Below, piece by piece: positions 7,649 through 16,561 of a stretch of DNA of 16,561 nt; position 1 is the stretch's first letter; each line of letters starts with the position of its first letter. The notes below the pieces were generated by a model. It had not been told where the DNA came from. It did not search any database and saw only the letters and a list, made by a program, of their open reading frames with translations. Origin of the DNA: Mycolicibacterium porcinum (lineage in GTDB: Bacteria; Actinomycetota; Actinomycetes; Mycobacteriales; Mycobacteriaceae); assembly GCA_001942045.1 (NCBI GenBank), contig MSTD01000076.1, positions 1-16,561 of the forward strand. The letters are read 5' to 3'. The position numbers were made by a program, and so were the translations under genes.

Positions 7649-7654
7649 ATTATG
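7649..7654 (-). promoter_or_regulatory. Possible -10 element upstream of bkdA
   Basis: On the minus strand this reads CATAAT, five of six to TATAAT, in a locally AT-richer stretch of the citE-bkdA gap. It points towards bkdA, about 165 nt upstream of the ATG. No convincing -35 is seen. Transcription from here would run through the citE remnant. Pattern match only. Confidence 0.28.
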
Positions 7655-7700
7655 CGCTCGAACCGAAAAGACGGTGCTCACCGTGGATAACGGATCGGAG

Positions 7701-7715
7701 GCGTGTCGGACACGC
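7701..7715. promoter_or_regulatory. 15-bp palindrome in the citE-bkdA gap
   Basis: GCGTGTC-G-GACACGC is a perfect inverted repeat with 7-bp arms around one base, starting 10 bp past the citE stop. The one-base centre suits a dimeric repressor site better than an RNA hairpin, though a 5-bp stem with a 5-nt loop could form. It is about 47 bp upstream of the putative -10 for bkdA. Its sequence is unrelated to the palindrome in front of accD1. Confidence 0.35.
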
Positions 7716-7725
7716 ACGCCGCGAG

Positions 7726-8538
7726 TCAGCTCTGCGGAGCCAGCGCGACGATCCGCTCGGCGCGCCGCAGCACCGGGGCGTCGACCATCAGTCCGTCGTG
7801 CTGGAAGACGCCGCGTTCTCCTGCCACGCGGTCGAGCACCGCCCGCGCCCAGGCGATCTGCTCGTCGGTCGGCGCATAGGCCGACCTGATGACCGCGACC
7901 TGGGTCGGGTGGATCGCCACCTTGGCGTCGAAACCGACGGCGACCGCGTCATCGGACTCCGCCCGCAGGCCGTCGAGATCCTTGATGTCGAGGTACACCG
8001 AATCCAGCGCCAACTTCCCGTAGGCCTTGGCAGCCAGCAGCGTCTGCGAACGCACGTGCTGGGCGACGTCGCGATAGCTGCCGTCAGGCCAGCGGTTGGC
8101 AGTGCCACCGGTGACCGCGAACAGGTCCTCGGCACCCCACATCACCGCGAAGGCGTTGTCGGGCCGCACCAGCTCCACCACGTTCAGCGCGGCCAGCGGC
8201 GTCTCGATCAGCACCACGACGTCCAGCGGCGCCAGCGCCTTCACCTGTTCCGCATGCTCGGACTTGGCCAGCATCACGGTGGTGTAGTCGGTGGCGGCGA
8301 CCGCCTTCAGGTCCAGCTGGTGGTCGGCGGTGTCGGTCGGGTTGACCCGGACCACGGTGCGGGCCGGATCGAGCGGGGTGTCGATCAGCGCCTGCCGGGC
8401 GGCCGGGCGGTCCTTGGCCGCGCACCCGTCCTCGAGGTCGAGGATCACCACATCGGCTGCCGCCGAGGCCTTTTCGAAGCGCTCCGGACGGTCGGCCGGG
8501 CAGAACAGCCAGCCGGGCCCGTTGTTGCCAAGTGTCAT
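7726..8538 (-). CDS. citE: CitE-like acyl-CoA lyase (citramalyl-CoA / HMG-CoA lyase type)
   Basis: A 270-residue HpcH/HpaI-aldolase-family (citrate lyase beta-like) protein. No CitD or CitF partner is present, so it is not a citrate lyase subunit. The M. tuberculosis homologue Rv2498c has been described as an (S)-citramalyl-CoA lyase that also cleaves (R)-HMG-CoA, serving itaconate and leucine breakdown. The expected active-site residues fall at the same numbers here: R64 (TVVRVN), E112 (LIETPL) and D138 (WGAEDL), with DLEDG at 34-38. The ATG overlaps the maoC stop by one base (TGATG, 8536-8540). Its product step, releasing acetyl-CoA and acetoacetate, follows the hydratase encoded just upstream. 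A decayed copy of its 3' end lies downstream. Confidence 0.92.
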   Translation of the reverse strand: MTLGNNGPGWLFCPADRPERFEKASAAADVVILDLEDGCAAKDRPAARQALIDTPLDPARTVVRVNPTDTADHQLDLKAVAATDYTTVMLAKSEHAEQVKALAPLDVVVLIETPLAALNVVELVRPDNAFAVMWGAEDLFAVTGGTANRWPDGSYRDVAQHVRSQTLLAAKAYGKLALDSVYLDIKDLDGLRAESDDAVAVGFDAKVAIHPTQVAVIRSAYAPTDEQIAWARAVLDRVAGERGVFQHDGLMVDAPVLRRAERIVALAPQS

Positions 8539-9026
8539 CAGAAGTCCCCCTCCGGGCGCATCCGCATCAGGGCCTTGCGGGTAGCGGTGGCCACGACGTC
8601 GCCGTGCTGGTTGCGTCCGGTGTGCACGAACGTGACGATGCCCTCGCCCGGACGGCTCTTGGATGCCCGCTTTTCGGTGGCCACGGTCTCGGCATAGAGG
8701 GTGTCACCGTGAAACATCGGCTTGGGGAAGGCGATTTCGGAGAACCCGAGGTTGCCGACGGTGGTGCCCTGGGTGAGCTGGGAGACCGAGAGCCCGACCA
8801 GGGTGGCCAGGGTGAACATCGAGTTCACCAGCCGCTGGTTGAACGGCGGCTGCTGCTCGGACCAGGCCGCATCGAGGTGTAGTGCCTGGGTGTTCATGGT
8901 CACCGCGGTGAACAGTGTGTTGTCCGCCTCGGTGATGGTGCGCCCGGGACGGTGCAGGTAGCGCACCCCGATCTCGAACTCCTCGAACCACAGACCGCGC
9001 TGTTCTATGACTTTCTGCTCACTCAC
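8538..9026 (-). CDS. MaoC-like hotdog-fold hydratase
   Basis: A 162-residue single-hotdog protein of the MaoC/FAS1 dehydratase group, homologue of Rv2499c. It probably hydrates an alpha,beta-unsaturated CoA thioester (3-methylglutaconyl-CoA or mesaconyl-/itaconyl-type) to give the substrate of the CitE lyase. Visible marks are ITEADNTLFTAVTMN (about 31-45), LHLD with H50, and the C-terminal ATRKALMRM strand. In canonical (R)-hydratases the pattern before this His is DxNPxH; here it reads NTQALH, so the usual Asp position is Asn45, apparently a subfamily trait. The GTG at 9026 overlaps the fadE19 stop in GTGA. The long frame to 9383 is a shadow of fadE19. Confidence 0.88.
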   Translation of the reverse strand: MSEQKVIEQRGLWFEEFEIGVRYLHRPGRTITEADNTLFTAVTMNTQALHLDAAWSEQQPPFNQRLVNSMFTLATLVGLSVSQLTQGTTVGNLGFSEIAFPKPMFHGDTLYAETVATEKRASKSRPGEGIVTFVHTGRNQHGDVVATATRKALMRMRPEGDF

Positions 9027-10186
9027 AGGCCCGCCTCCCGCGCGATCAGCATCAGCTGCACTTCCGTTGTCCCCTCGCCGATTTCGAGGATCTTGCTGTC
9101 CCGGTAGTGGCGCGCCACCGGATACTCGTTCATGAATCCGTAGCCGCCGAAGATCTGGGTGGCGTCGCGGGCGTTGTCCATCGCCGCCTCGCTCGACACC
9201 AGCTTGGCCACCGAGGCGGCCTTCTTGAACGGCTTGCCGGACAGCATGAGTGCGGCCGCGTCGTAGTAGGCCGCGCGGGCCGTGTGCGCACGGGCCTCCA
9301 TGCGGGCGATCTTGAAGGCGATGGCCTGGTACGTGCCGATCGCGGCGCCGAACGCCTGACGTTCCTTGGCGTACTTCACACATTCGTCCACACAGCCCTG
9401 CGCGACACCGACCGACAGCGCCGCGATGGCGATGCGGCCCTCGTCGAGGATGCGAAGGAAGTTGGCGTAGCCGCGGCCGCGCTCGCCGAGCAGGTTCTCG
9501 GCCGGCACGCGCACATCGTCGAAGCTGAGCGGGTGGGTATCGGAGGCGTTCCAGCCGACCTTGTTGTATGCCGGTTCGGCGGTGAAGCCCTCGATCGGCA
9601 CCGGCACCAGGATCGACGAGATCTCCTTCTTGCCGCCCTCGCGTTCCCCGGTCACGGCGGTGACAGTGACCAGCTTGGTGATGTCGGTGCCGGAGTTGGT
9701 GATGAACTGCTTGGAGCCGTTGATCACCCAGTGGCCGTCGTCCATCTTGGCGGTCGTCTTGGTGGCGCCGGCGTCGCTGCCGCCACCGGCTTCGGTAAGA
9801 CCGAACGCACCCAACGCCTTACCACTGGCCAACAGCGGCAGCCACTCCTGCTTCTGTGCCTCGTTGCCGAAGCGGTACACCGGCATTGCGCCCAGCGAGA
9901 CGCCGGCCTCCAGCGTGATGGCCACGCTCTGGTCTACCTTGCCGAGTTCTTCCAGGGCCAGGCACAGCGCGAAGTAGTCGCCGCCCATGCCGCCGTACTC
10001 CTCGGGGAACGGCAGACCGAACAATCCCATGTCGGCCATGCCGGCGACGACCTCGTACGGGAACGAATGTTCCTCATCGTGTTTGGCGGCGACCGGGGCG
10101 ACCACGCCCTGGGCGAAATCGCGGACGGTCTTGGCGAGTTGTTCGTACTGATCCGGCAGGGTGCCGGTGGACAGAAAGTCCGTCAT
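9023..10186 (-). CDS. fadE19: Acyl-CoA dehydrogenase (isovaleryl-CoA step by context)
   Basis: A 387-residue FAD-dependent acyl-CoA dehydrogenase, homologue of M. tuberculosis FadE19 (Rv2500c). Its place in the operon points to isovaleryl-CoA, or short branched acyl-CoAs generally, as substrate. Marks are [17 protein letters not shown], the FITNSG strand, and the C-terminal [34 protein letters not shown] glutamate (about E371) stands in the GEGT position used as catalytic base by short- and medium-chain enzymes. Mitochondrial isovaleryl-CoA dehydrogenase instead uses a glutamate on another helix, so substrate specificity should not be taken from the name. The start ATG overlaps the accA1 stop in ATGA (10183-10186). 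Confidence 0.93.
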   Translation of the reverse strand: MTDFLSTGTLPDQYEQLAKTVRDFAQGVVAPVAAKHDEEHSFPYEVVAGMADMGLFGLPFPEEYGGMGGDYFALCLALEELGKVDQSVAITLEAGVSLGAMPVYRFGNEAQKQEWLPLLASGKALGAFGLTEAGGGSDAGATKTTAKMDDGHWVINGSKQFITNSGTDITKLVTVTAVTGEREGGKKEISSILVPVPIEGFTAEPAYNKVGWNASDTHPLSFDDVRVPAENLLGERGRGYANFLRILDEGRIAIAALSVGVAQGCVDECVKYAKERQAFGAAIGTYQAIAFKIARMEARAHTARAAYYDAAALMLSGKPFKKAASVAKLVSSEAAMDNARDATQIFGGYGFMNEYPVARHYRDSKILEIGEGTTEVQLMLIAREAGL

Positions 10187-12189
10187 TGCTCGTTCTCCTG
10201 TGTTGCAGCGGTGATTCGGGCCAGCGGCTGGCCCACCTTGACCTGGTCGCCGACGGCGACGAGTAGTTCGACGGCGCCGTCGACCGGCGCGGTCAACGCG
10301 TGTTCCATCTTCATGGCCTCGACCGTGACCACCATGGTTCCGGCGGTGACCTCGGACGCGCTGTCAACTCCCACGGCCACAACCGATCCCGGCATCGGGC
10401 TGACCAGTTCGGCATCGCCGCTGTGCTCGTCGTCGGGGCGCACCGGCGCCTCACGAACCTCCTCGACGACGTAGCTGCGCCCGGCTCCGGCGAGCCATAG
10501 CTGACCGACGCCCCCACTCAACTGTGTGGCGACCAGGTACTCGGTACGCATGCCGTCGAGGGTTACGGTGAACTGATCACCGTCGAAAGCGGCACTCAGC
10601 GTGTGAGTTTCGCCGTTCTCGACGGTCGCGGTGGCGCGACTTGGAACGCCGGACAGGTACACGTGGTCGGTGCGGTCTCCGGCGCGCAGCCGGAATGCGG
10701 CCGGGGCGCGCTCTCCCACCCGCCAGCCGGTCGGCCGGGCCCACAGGTCGTCGCCGGCCTGTGCCCAGTCATCGATCCACAGGTAGGCGGCCGCCGCGAT
10801 CAGCTCCGCGTCGCCGAGGGGCGAAGGTGCGAAATCCGGCGCCCGCCGGTCCAGCAGGCCGGTGTCCAAGCGGCCCGCGGCCACGTCGGGATCGGCCAGC
10901 AGGAAACGCAGGAACTCGGCGTTGGTGGTCAGGCCCAGCACCGCGGTGTCGGCCAGCGCGCGGTCCAGCTTGAGCATTGCCGCCGACCGGTCCGGGCCGT
11001 ACGCGATGACCTTCGACAGCATCGGGTCATAGTCGCTGCCGACGACGGTGCCCGCGGCCAGGCCCGAATCCACCCGCACGCCCGGCCCACTGGGCTCGCG
11101 TAATCCGAGCACCGGACCGCCGGTGGGCAGGAAGCCGTTGGCCGGGTCCTCGGCATAGAGCCGTGCCTCCACCGCATGGCCCGTCATGACGATGTCGTCC
11201 TGGCCGAGCGCGAGCTTCTCGCCGGCGGCGATCCGGACCTGCTGCTCCACCAGGTCGACTCCGGTGACCATCTCGGTGACCGGATGTTCGACCTGCAGTC
11301 GGGTGTTCATCTCCATGAAGAAGAACTCGTCGGGCGCATCGGCGGACACGATGAATTCCACGGTGCCGGCGCCGGTGTAATCGACACTACGCGCGGTATC
11401 GCAGGCAGCGGCACCGATGCGGGCCCGGGTGGCCGGGTCCAACAGCGGCGACGGCGCCTCCTCGATGACCTTCTGATGCCGACGCTGCAGGCTGCATTCC
11501 CGCTCGCCGAGGTGGATCACGTTGCCGTGACTGTCGGCGAGCACCTGCACCTCGATATGCCGGGGCCGCAACACAAACCGCTCCAGGAACAGGGTGTCGT
11601 CGCCGAACGCGGCGGCGGCTTCGCGGCGGGCGCTGGTCAGTGCGGCCGGCAGATCGGCCGCCTGCTCGACCACCCGCATGCCCTTGCCGCCGCCACCTGC
11701 CGACGGCTTGACCAGAACGGGGAAACCGACCTCGGGCGCGCCGGCGATCAACTCCTCATCGGTCAGGCCCGGCCGCGAGATACCCGGGACGACGGGCACA
11801 CCGAACGCCGACACCGCGGCCTTGGCCGCGATCTTGTCGCCCATCGTGGCGATCGCCGTCACAGGCGGTCCGATGAAGGCGATGCCCGCGGCCTGCAGTG
11901 CGGCGGCGAACTCGGCGTTCTCCGAGAGGAATCCGTAGCCGGGGTGCACCGCCTGCGCGCCGGTGCGCTGCGCGGCCGCGACGACGGCGTCGATGTTCAG
12001 GTAACTCTGCCGCGCCGCGGCTGGGCCGATGTTCACGGCCACATCCGCCTCGCGGACGTGACGTGCCCCGGCGTCGGCGTCACTGAAGACCGCGACCGAC
12101 CGGATGCCCATCTCGCGCAGGGTGCGGATGACTCGCACCGCGATTTCGCCGCGGTTGGCGACGAGAACAGTGTCGAATCCGAGGCCCAT
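10183..12189 (-). CDS. accA1: Acyl-CoA carboxylase alpha subunit (biotin carboxylase plus biotin carrier)
   Basis: The biotin-carrying subunit of the AccA1/AccD1 carboxylase, taken to be 3-methylcrotonyl-CoA carboxylase of leucine breakdown. It has an N-terminal biotin carboxylase ([27 protein letters not shown]; glycine-rich ATP loop [27 protein letters not shown]), a connecting domain, and a C-terminal biotinyl domain with biotin lysine about K627 in EAMKMEH. The start has several options (GTG 12204, ATG 12201, 12195, 12192, 12189). GGAG at 12196-12199 sits 6 nt before the ATG at 12189, which is preferred and gives 668 residues; the other starts add at most five. The longer starts would overlap accD1 by 1-4 nt, so coupling to accD1 is expected either way. 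Confidence 0.94.
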   Translation of the reverse strand: MGLGFDTVLVANRGEIAVRVIRTLREMGIRSVAVFSDADAGARHVREADVAVNIGPAAARQSYLNIDAVVAAAQRTGAQAVHPGYGFLSENAEFAAALQAAGIAFIGPPVTAIATMGDKIAAKAAVSAFGVPVVPGISRPGLTDEELIAGAPEVGFPVLVKPSAGGGGKGMRVVEQAADLPAALTSARREAAAAFGDDTLFLERFVLRPRHIEVQVLADSHGNVIHLGERECSLQRRHQKVIEEAPSPLLDPATRARIGAAACDTARSVDYTGAGTVEFIVSADAPDEFFFMEMNTRLQVEHPVTEMVTGVDLVEQQVRIAAGEKLALGQDDIVMTGHAVEARLYAEDPANGFLPTGGPVLGLREPSGPGVRVDSGLAAGTVVGSDYDPMLSKVIAYGPDRSAAMLKLDRALADTAVLGLTTNAEFLRFLLADPDVAAGRLDTGLLDRRAPDFAPSPLGDAELIAAAAYLWIDDWAQAGDDLWARPTGWRVGERAPAAFRLRAGDRTDHVYLSGVPSRATATVENGETHTLSAAFDGDQFTVTLDGMRTEYLVATQLSGGVGQLWLAGAGRSYVVEEVREAPVRPDDEHSGDAELVSPMPGSVVAVGVDSASEVTAGTMVVTVEAMKMEHALTAPVDGAVELLVAVGDQVKVGQPLARITAATQENEQ

Positions 12190-12200
12190 CATCATCTCCA

Positions 12201-13799
<1,599 letters not shown>

Positions 13800-13825
13800 T
13801 GAGTTGTCTACCCTCCGGAGGCGCA

Positions 13826-14419
13826 ATGCCCGACAGCGCCGTCACCCGTCGCAGCAAGGCCAAATCCGATCGCCGCAGCCAGCTGATCGCTGCCGCCGAA
13901 CGGCTTGTCGCCGAACGCGGTTATCTCGCGGTGCGGCTGGAGGACATCGGCTCGGCCGTCGGCATCAGCGGGCCTGCCATCTACCGGCACTTCCCCAACA
14001 AGGAAGCGCTGCTGGTCGAACTGCTCGTCGGGATCAGTACCCGCCTGCTGGCCGGGGCACAGGACGTCACCGCATCCGACGACGACCCCGCTGACACACT
14101 GGACCGCCTGGTCGACTTCCACCTCGACTTCGTCTTCGGCGAATCCGACCTGATCCGCATTCAGGACCGGGATCTGGCCCACCTACCCGACACGGCCAGA
14201 CGGCAGGTACGCCGCGCCCAGCGTCAGTACGTGGAGATCTGGGTGACGGTGCTGACCCGGCTCGACCCTGAGCTGGCCGAGGAAGATGCCCGCGTCATGG
14301 CGCACGCCGCGTTCGGCCTGCTGAACTCCACCCCGTACAGCGTCAGACCAGCTGTGCCCAAGACACATTCACGCGCGGTGTTGCGCCGCATGACGCTGGC
14401 GGCACTCACCTCGAGCTAG
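13826..14419 (+). CDS. bkaR: TetR-family repressor of the branched-chain keto-acid operon
   Basis: A 197-residue TetR-family regulator. The DNA-binding domain is at the N-terminus: a basic start (RRSKAKSDRRSQLIAAAERLVAERGY), then the helix-turn-helix LEDIGSAVGISGPAIYRHFPNKEALL at about residues 38-63. The C-terminal part is a typical ligand-binding helical domain (DFHLDFVFGESDLIRIQDRDL). It is the positional homologue of Rv2506, described in the literature as BkaR, repressor of a branched-chain keto-acid operon. GGAGG at 13817-13821, 4 nt before the ATG, fixes the start. It diverges from accD1 across the 41-bp palindrome and so should repress itself and the catabolic operon; the inducer is probably an acyl-CoA intermediate (inference). 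Its TAG stop shares the palindrome CTAG with the convergent peptidase gene. Confidence 0.92.
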   Translation: MPDSAVTRRSKAKSDRRSQLIAAAERLVAERGYLAVRLEDIGSAVGISGPAIYRHFPNKEALLVELLVGISTRLLAGAQDVTASDDDPADTLDRLVDFHLDFVFGESDLIRIQDRDLAHLPDTARRQVRRAQRQYVEIWVTVLTRLDPELAEEDARVMAHAAFGLLNSTPYSVRPAVPKTHSRAVLRRMTLAALTSS

Positions 14420-16278
14420 ACCCCGAACGCCTTGGACAACCACCGTGTCGCGGCATCGACCAGTGCCGCGCGGTTCTCCCGTTTCGCGATCTCGTGGCCG
14501 TCGTCGTCGAAGATCAGCAGTTCGACTGTGCGCCCCAGCGCCGTGAGCGCGTCGTACATCTGGCGCGACTCGTCGGGCGGCACGTTGGTGTCGTTGCCGC
14601 CGTGCACCAGTAGTTGCGGCGCGATCACCTCCCGCGCCCTTGGCAACGGCGAAAGCCGTTCCAGCAGATCACGATCCGCCACCGGGTGGCCGTATTCGGG
14701 ATAGGACGCCGCCGCGATCCAATGCTCAGTGGTGTGGTAGAAGGTGTTCAGGTCGCTCATCCCGCAGATGCTGATCCCGGCGACGAACAACTCCGGATGA
14801 AAAGCCAACGCCGCCTGGGTCAGATAGCCGCCATAGGACCACCCGGTGCAGGCCAGCCGGTCAGCCGGCGCAACACCTTGGTCCACCAGATACCGAGCGC
14901 AGTCGGCGACATCGTCGATCGCGGCGAAGCGCAACTCCTTGTCATCGGCGTGTACGAAGGCCCGGCCGAACCCGCCCGAGCCGCGCACATTCGGCGTCAG
15001 CACCGCGAAGCCCGCATCCAGCAGCGCGGGGAAGATCTCGCTGTACTCGGGCCGGGCCTGGCCCTCCGGGCCACCGTGCAGGAACATCACCGCGCCCACC
15101 ACGTCGGCCTGCGGCCGATACAACCACGCAGTCAGTTCCAGCCCATCGCGCGCGGTGATCCGCTCCAGTGTCGGCATCGAGGTGACGGGCCCGAGGCTGG
15201 GCTCCCGGTCGATGCGCTCCCATTCCAGCGACCGCGGATCGACGAGTTCGACGGTGCGCGGCAACGACGGCCCCTGCACCGTCACCGCCACCATCGAGCC
15301 GCCCGCGCTGATGCTCAGCTCACCGGCGACCGGGCCGGGCAGCGGAATCGGCGCCGACAACGTCTCGTCGGCATACTCCAGGATCTGCAGCTCGCTGCGC
15401 CCGTCGATGTTCCACAACAACGCGACGGTCGACAGGTCGTCGCTGACCACGAACTCGTCGAGCTCGTAGCCGGGCCGCTCGGCGACGACGTGATACGTGA
15501 CGCCCTCGGCGGTGACGGTGACTTCCAGTAGCCGGGCATGGGCGGCGCCGTTGTCACTGCGGATCAGTGCCCGCACAAAGCCTTCGGTGCTGTTGGGTCC
15601 GTAGCTGCTGGCCGGGTGGTACAGCGTGGTCTCACCGTCGAAGCCGCTGCGGAGCCGACGCGGGGTGTGATCGTCGAGGATCACACCGGAATCGGTGACC
15701 GAGCCGGGATCCGATGGCAGCAGCGCGATTTCGGTGAGCCCCCACAACATGATGAGCTCCTGGTAGCCACGCGGGCCGACCCGCACCAGCGACGCCCCGG
15801 CCCACGCGTCGACGAGCCGACCACCCGAACGCCGGTCGAGTATCACCGTGTCCCCGGTGGCCGGATCGATCAGGCACGAACTGCCGACGCCGTCCTCCCC
15901 GGTGAGAATCGCCGCCACCTGGGTGCCGTCCCAACCGATCAGCTCCGCGGTGCCATCGCCGGTGTCGGCCGGCCAGTAGTCGATCCGGCGCGCGTCACGG
16001 TCGTCGGGGTCGGTCGTCACCACCCAGATCTGGCTGCGCGTCCCGCCTTCCGGTGCCACCTGGCAGGCCAGCCAGTGGCCGTCGGCCGAATGAATGACCT
16101 TCGTCACGGGGCCGATCACGGGCAGTTCGACGTCGCGCGAGGAACTGGCCCGCCACCCGCGCAGGAACCGCTGCACCGCGCGGGGATAGCCGCCGTCGTC
16201 GACCAGGTGGGCAAATGCCGTCGCGTCCGGTGACAACGACGCGCCGTAGTTCACCCGCACGTGCCGGTCTACGGCCAC
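14416..16278 (-). CDS. S9 prolyl-oligopeptidase-type serine hydrolase
   Basis: A 620-residue protein of the S9 (dipeptidyl/acylaminoacyl peptidase) group: an N-terminal WD-like beta-propeller of about 360 residues, then a C-terminal alpha/beta-hydrolase domain. The oxyanion-side motif is FLHGGPEGQ. The triad is visible: S481 in GWSYGG, D563 in HGGNDTNVPP and H595 in DDDGHE. It probably trims or hydrolyses short peptides, or removes N-terminal acylated residues, in the cytoplasm; no signal peptide is seen. The GTG at 16278 was chosen because GGGAGG lies 6 nt upstream and the extension to 16389 is Arg/Ser-rich and unlike the family. It is convergent with bkaR, sharing 4 nt at the stops, and divergent from the next gene; no functional link to the bkd operon is evident. 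Confidence 0.9.
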   Translation of the reverse strand: MAVDRHVRVNYGASLSPDATAFAHLVDDGGYPRAVQRFLRGWRASSSRDVELPVIGPVTKVIHSADGHWLACQVAPEGGTRSQIWVVTTDPDDRDARRIDYWPADTGDGTAELIGWDGTQVAAILTGEDGVGSSCLIDPATGDTVILDRRSGGRLVDAWAGASLVRVGPRGYQELIMLWGLTEIALLPSDPGSVTDSGVILDDHTPRRLRSGFDGETTLYHPASSYGPNSTEGFVRALIRSDNGAAHARLLEVTVTAEGVTYHVVAERPGYELDEFVVSDDLSTVALLWNIDGRSELQILEYADETLSAPIPLPGPVAGELSISAGGSMVAVTVQGPSLPRTVELVDPRSLEWERIDREPSLGPVTSMPTLERITARDGLELTAWLYRPQADVVGAVMFLHGGPEGQARPEYSEIFPALLDAGFAVLTPNVRGSGGFGRAFVHADDKELRFAAIDDVADCARYLVDQGVAPADRLACTGWSYGGYLTQAALAFHPELFVAGISICGMSDLNTFYHTTEHWIAAASYPEYGHPVADRDLLERLSPLPRAREVIAPQLLVHGGNDTNVPPDESRQMYDALTALGRTVELLIFDDDGHEIAKRENRAALVDAATRWLSKAFGV

Positions 16279-16374
16279 TTCGCGCCTCCCGTCGACTCGC
16301 AGTTCTCTCCAGCATCTCTCATCGCTGCTCGATCGCCGGGACCTCGGCGGCAGCGGACTGAGCATCCGCACAGG

Positions 16375-16380
16375 TACCCT
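16375..16380 (+). promoter_or_regulatory. Possible -10 element for the right-edge gene
   Basis: TACCCT fits TAnnnT. Start-site spacing of about 7 nt would place the 5' end at about 16387-16388, exactly at an ATG that opens a four-codon frame (MRWA, stop) overlapping the start of the next gene in ATGA. No -35 match is evident. Low certainty. Confidence 0.25.
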
Positions 16381-16398
16381 CGCAGCCATGAGGTGGGC

Positions 16399-16561
16399 AT
16401 GACCGATTCACCACGCCGCGACGGGTCCGAGCCGACCGAATCTTTCGGTAGCGGCTACCCCGTGGACTATCCAGATCCGGCGTACTCGAACCAGCCGCCG
16501 TATCAGGTCTCGTACCCGGCGGTGCCCGGTGCGGCGCCACAGGGGGTCCCCAACCCCACCC
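16399..16561 (+). CDS. Pro/Tyr-rich protein, 3' end outside window
   Basis: An open frame of 54 codons runs from the ATG at 16399 to the window edge without a stop. It starts MTDSPRRDGSEPTESFGSGYPVDYPD and continues rich in Pro, Tyr, Ala and Gln (YSNQPPYQVSYPAVPG). GAGGTGGG lies just before the start. Such low-complexity Pro/Tyr N-termini are typical cytoplasmic leads of mycobacterial membrane proteins, but the informative part is beyond the edge, so the product cannot be named. It is divergent from the S9 hydrolase with 120 bp between starts. Confidence 0.65.
   Translation, partial: MTDSPRRDGSEPTESFGSGYPVDYPDPAYSNQPPYQVSYPAVPGAAPQGVPNPT

Noticed and set aside
7585..8697. 370-codon plus-strand open frame opposite citE and maoC
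   Set aside because: His/Arg/Gly-rich translation with no recognisable motif, lying antisense to strongly conserved genes; a high-GC shadow frame.
9107..10474. 455-codon plus-strand open frame opposite fadE19 and accA1
   Set aside because: Antisense to two clear enzyme genes, low-complexity composition, no plausible ribosome site; shadow.

Overview
The window is high-GC actinobacterial DNA, most likely from a rapidly growing mycobacterium (Mycolicibacterium-like). The evidence is an MspA-family porin, several small secreted proteins typical of mycobacteria, GTG starts, almost no intergenic space, and a branched-chain keto-acid/leucine catabolic operon in nearly the order known around Rv2495c-Rv2506 of M. 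tuberculosis.

Left part (1-3264), envelope genes. It holds the 3' part of an MspA-family porin, a proline-rich exported protein ending in 18-bp tandem repeats and followed by a strong terminator hairpin, and two tandem paralogous small exported proteins with two conserved cysteines. Facing these on the minus strand are a lipoprotein signal peptidase (lspA-like) and an overlapping small membrane-anchored Ser/Thr/Pro-rich protein.

Middle (3384-13754). A plus-strand enoyl-CoA hydratase-fold protein appears to lack both usual catalytic glutamates. A long minus-strand operon follows, transcribed accD1-accA1-fadE19-maoC-citE and then bkdA-bkdB-bkdC. The bkd genes encode the E1alpha, E1beta and E2 parts of branched-chain keto-acid dehydrogenase. 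FadE19, AccA1/AccD1, the MaoC hydratase and the CitE lyase fit the later steps of leucine breakdown: acyl-CoA oxidation, methylcrotonyl-CoA carboxylation, hydration, and cleavage to acetyl-CoA plus acetoacetate. Genes within each half overlap by 1-4 nt or lie a few bases apart. The one gap (7483-7725) separates citE from bkdA and contains a decayed second copy of the citE 3' end.

Right part (13755-16561). A divergent TetR repressor (bkaR-like) shares an intergenic region of about 70 bp with accD1. That region carries a 41-bp inverted repeat that is the obvious operator. A convergent S9 prolyl-oligopeptidase-type hydrolase follows, and the window ends in the first 54 codons of a divergent Pro/Tyr-rich protein. 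The scoA, scoB and fadD35 genes found between accD1 and the regulator in M. tuberculosis are absent.

Most of the window is well-understood metabolism. The points most worth a second look are the citE remnant, the near-perfect BkaR operator, the ECH-like protein without catalytic glutamates, and the lspA in an unusual neighbourhood. I do not see a wholly new defence or mobile system.
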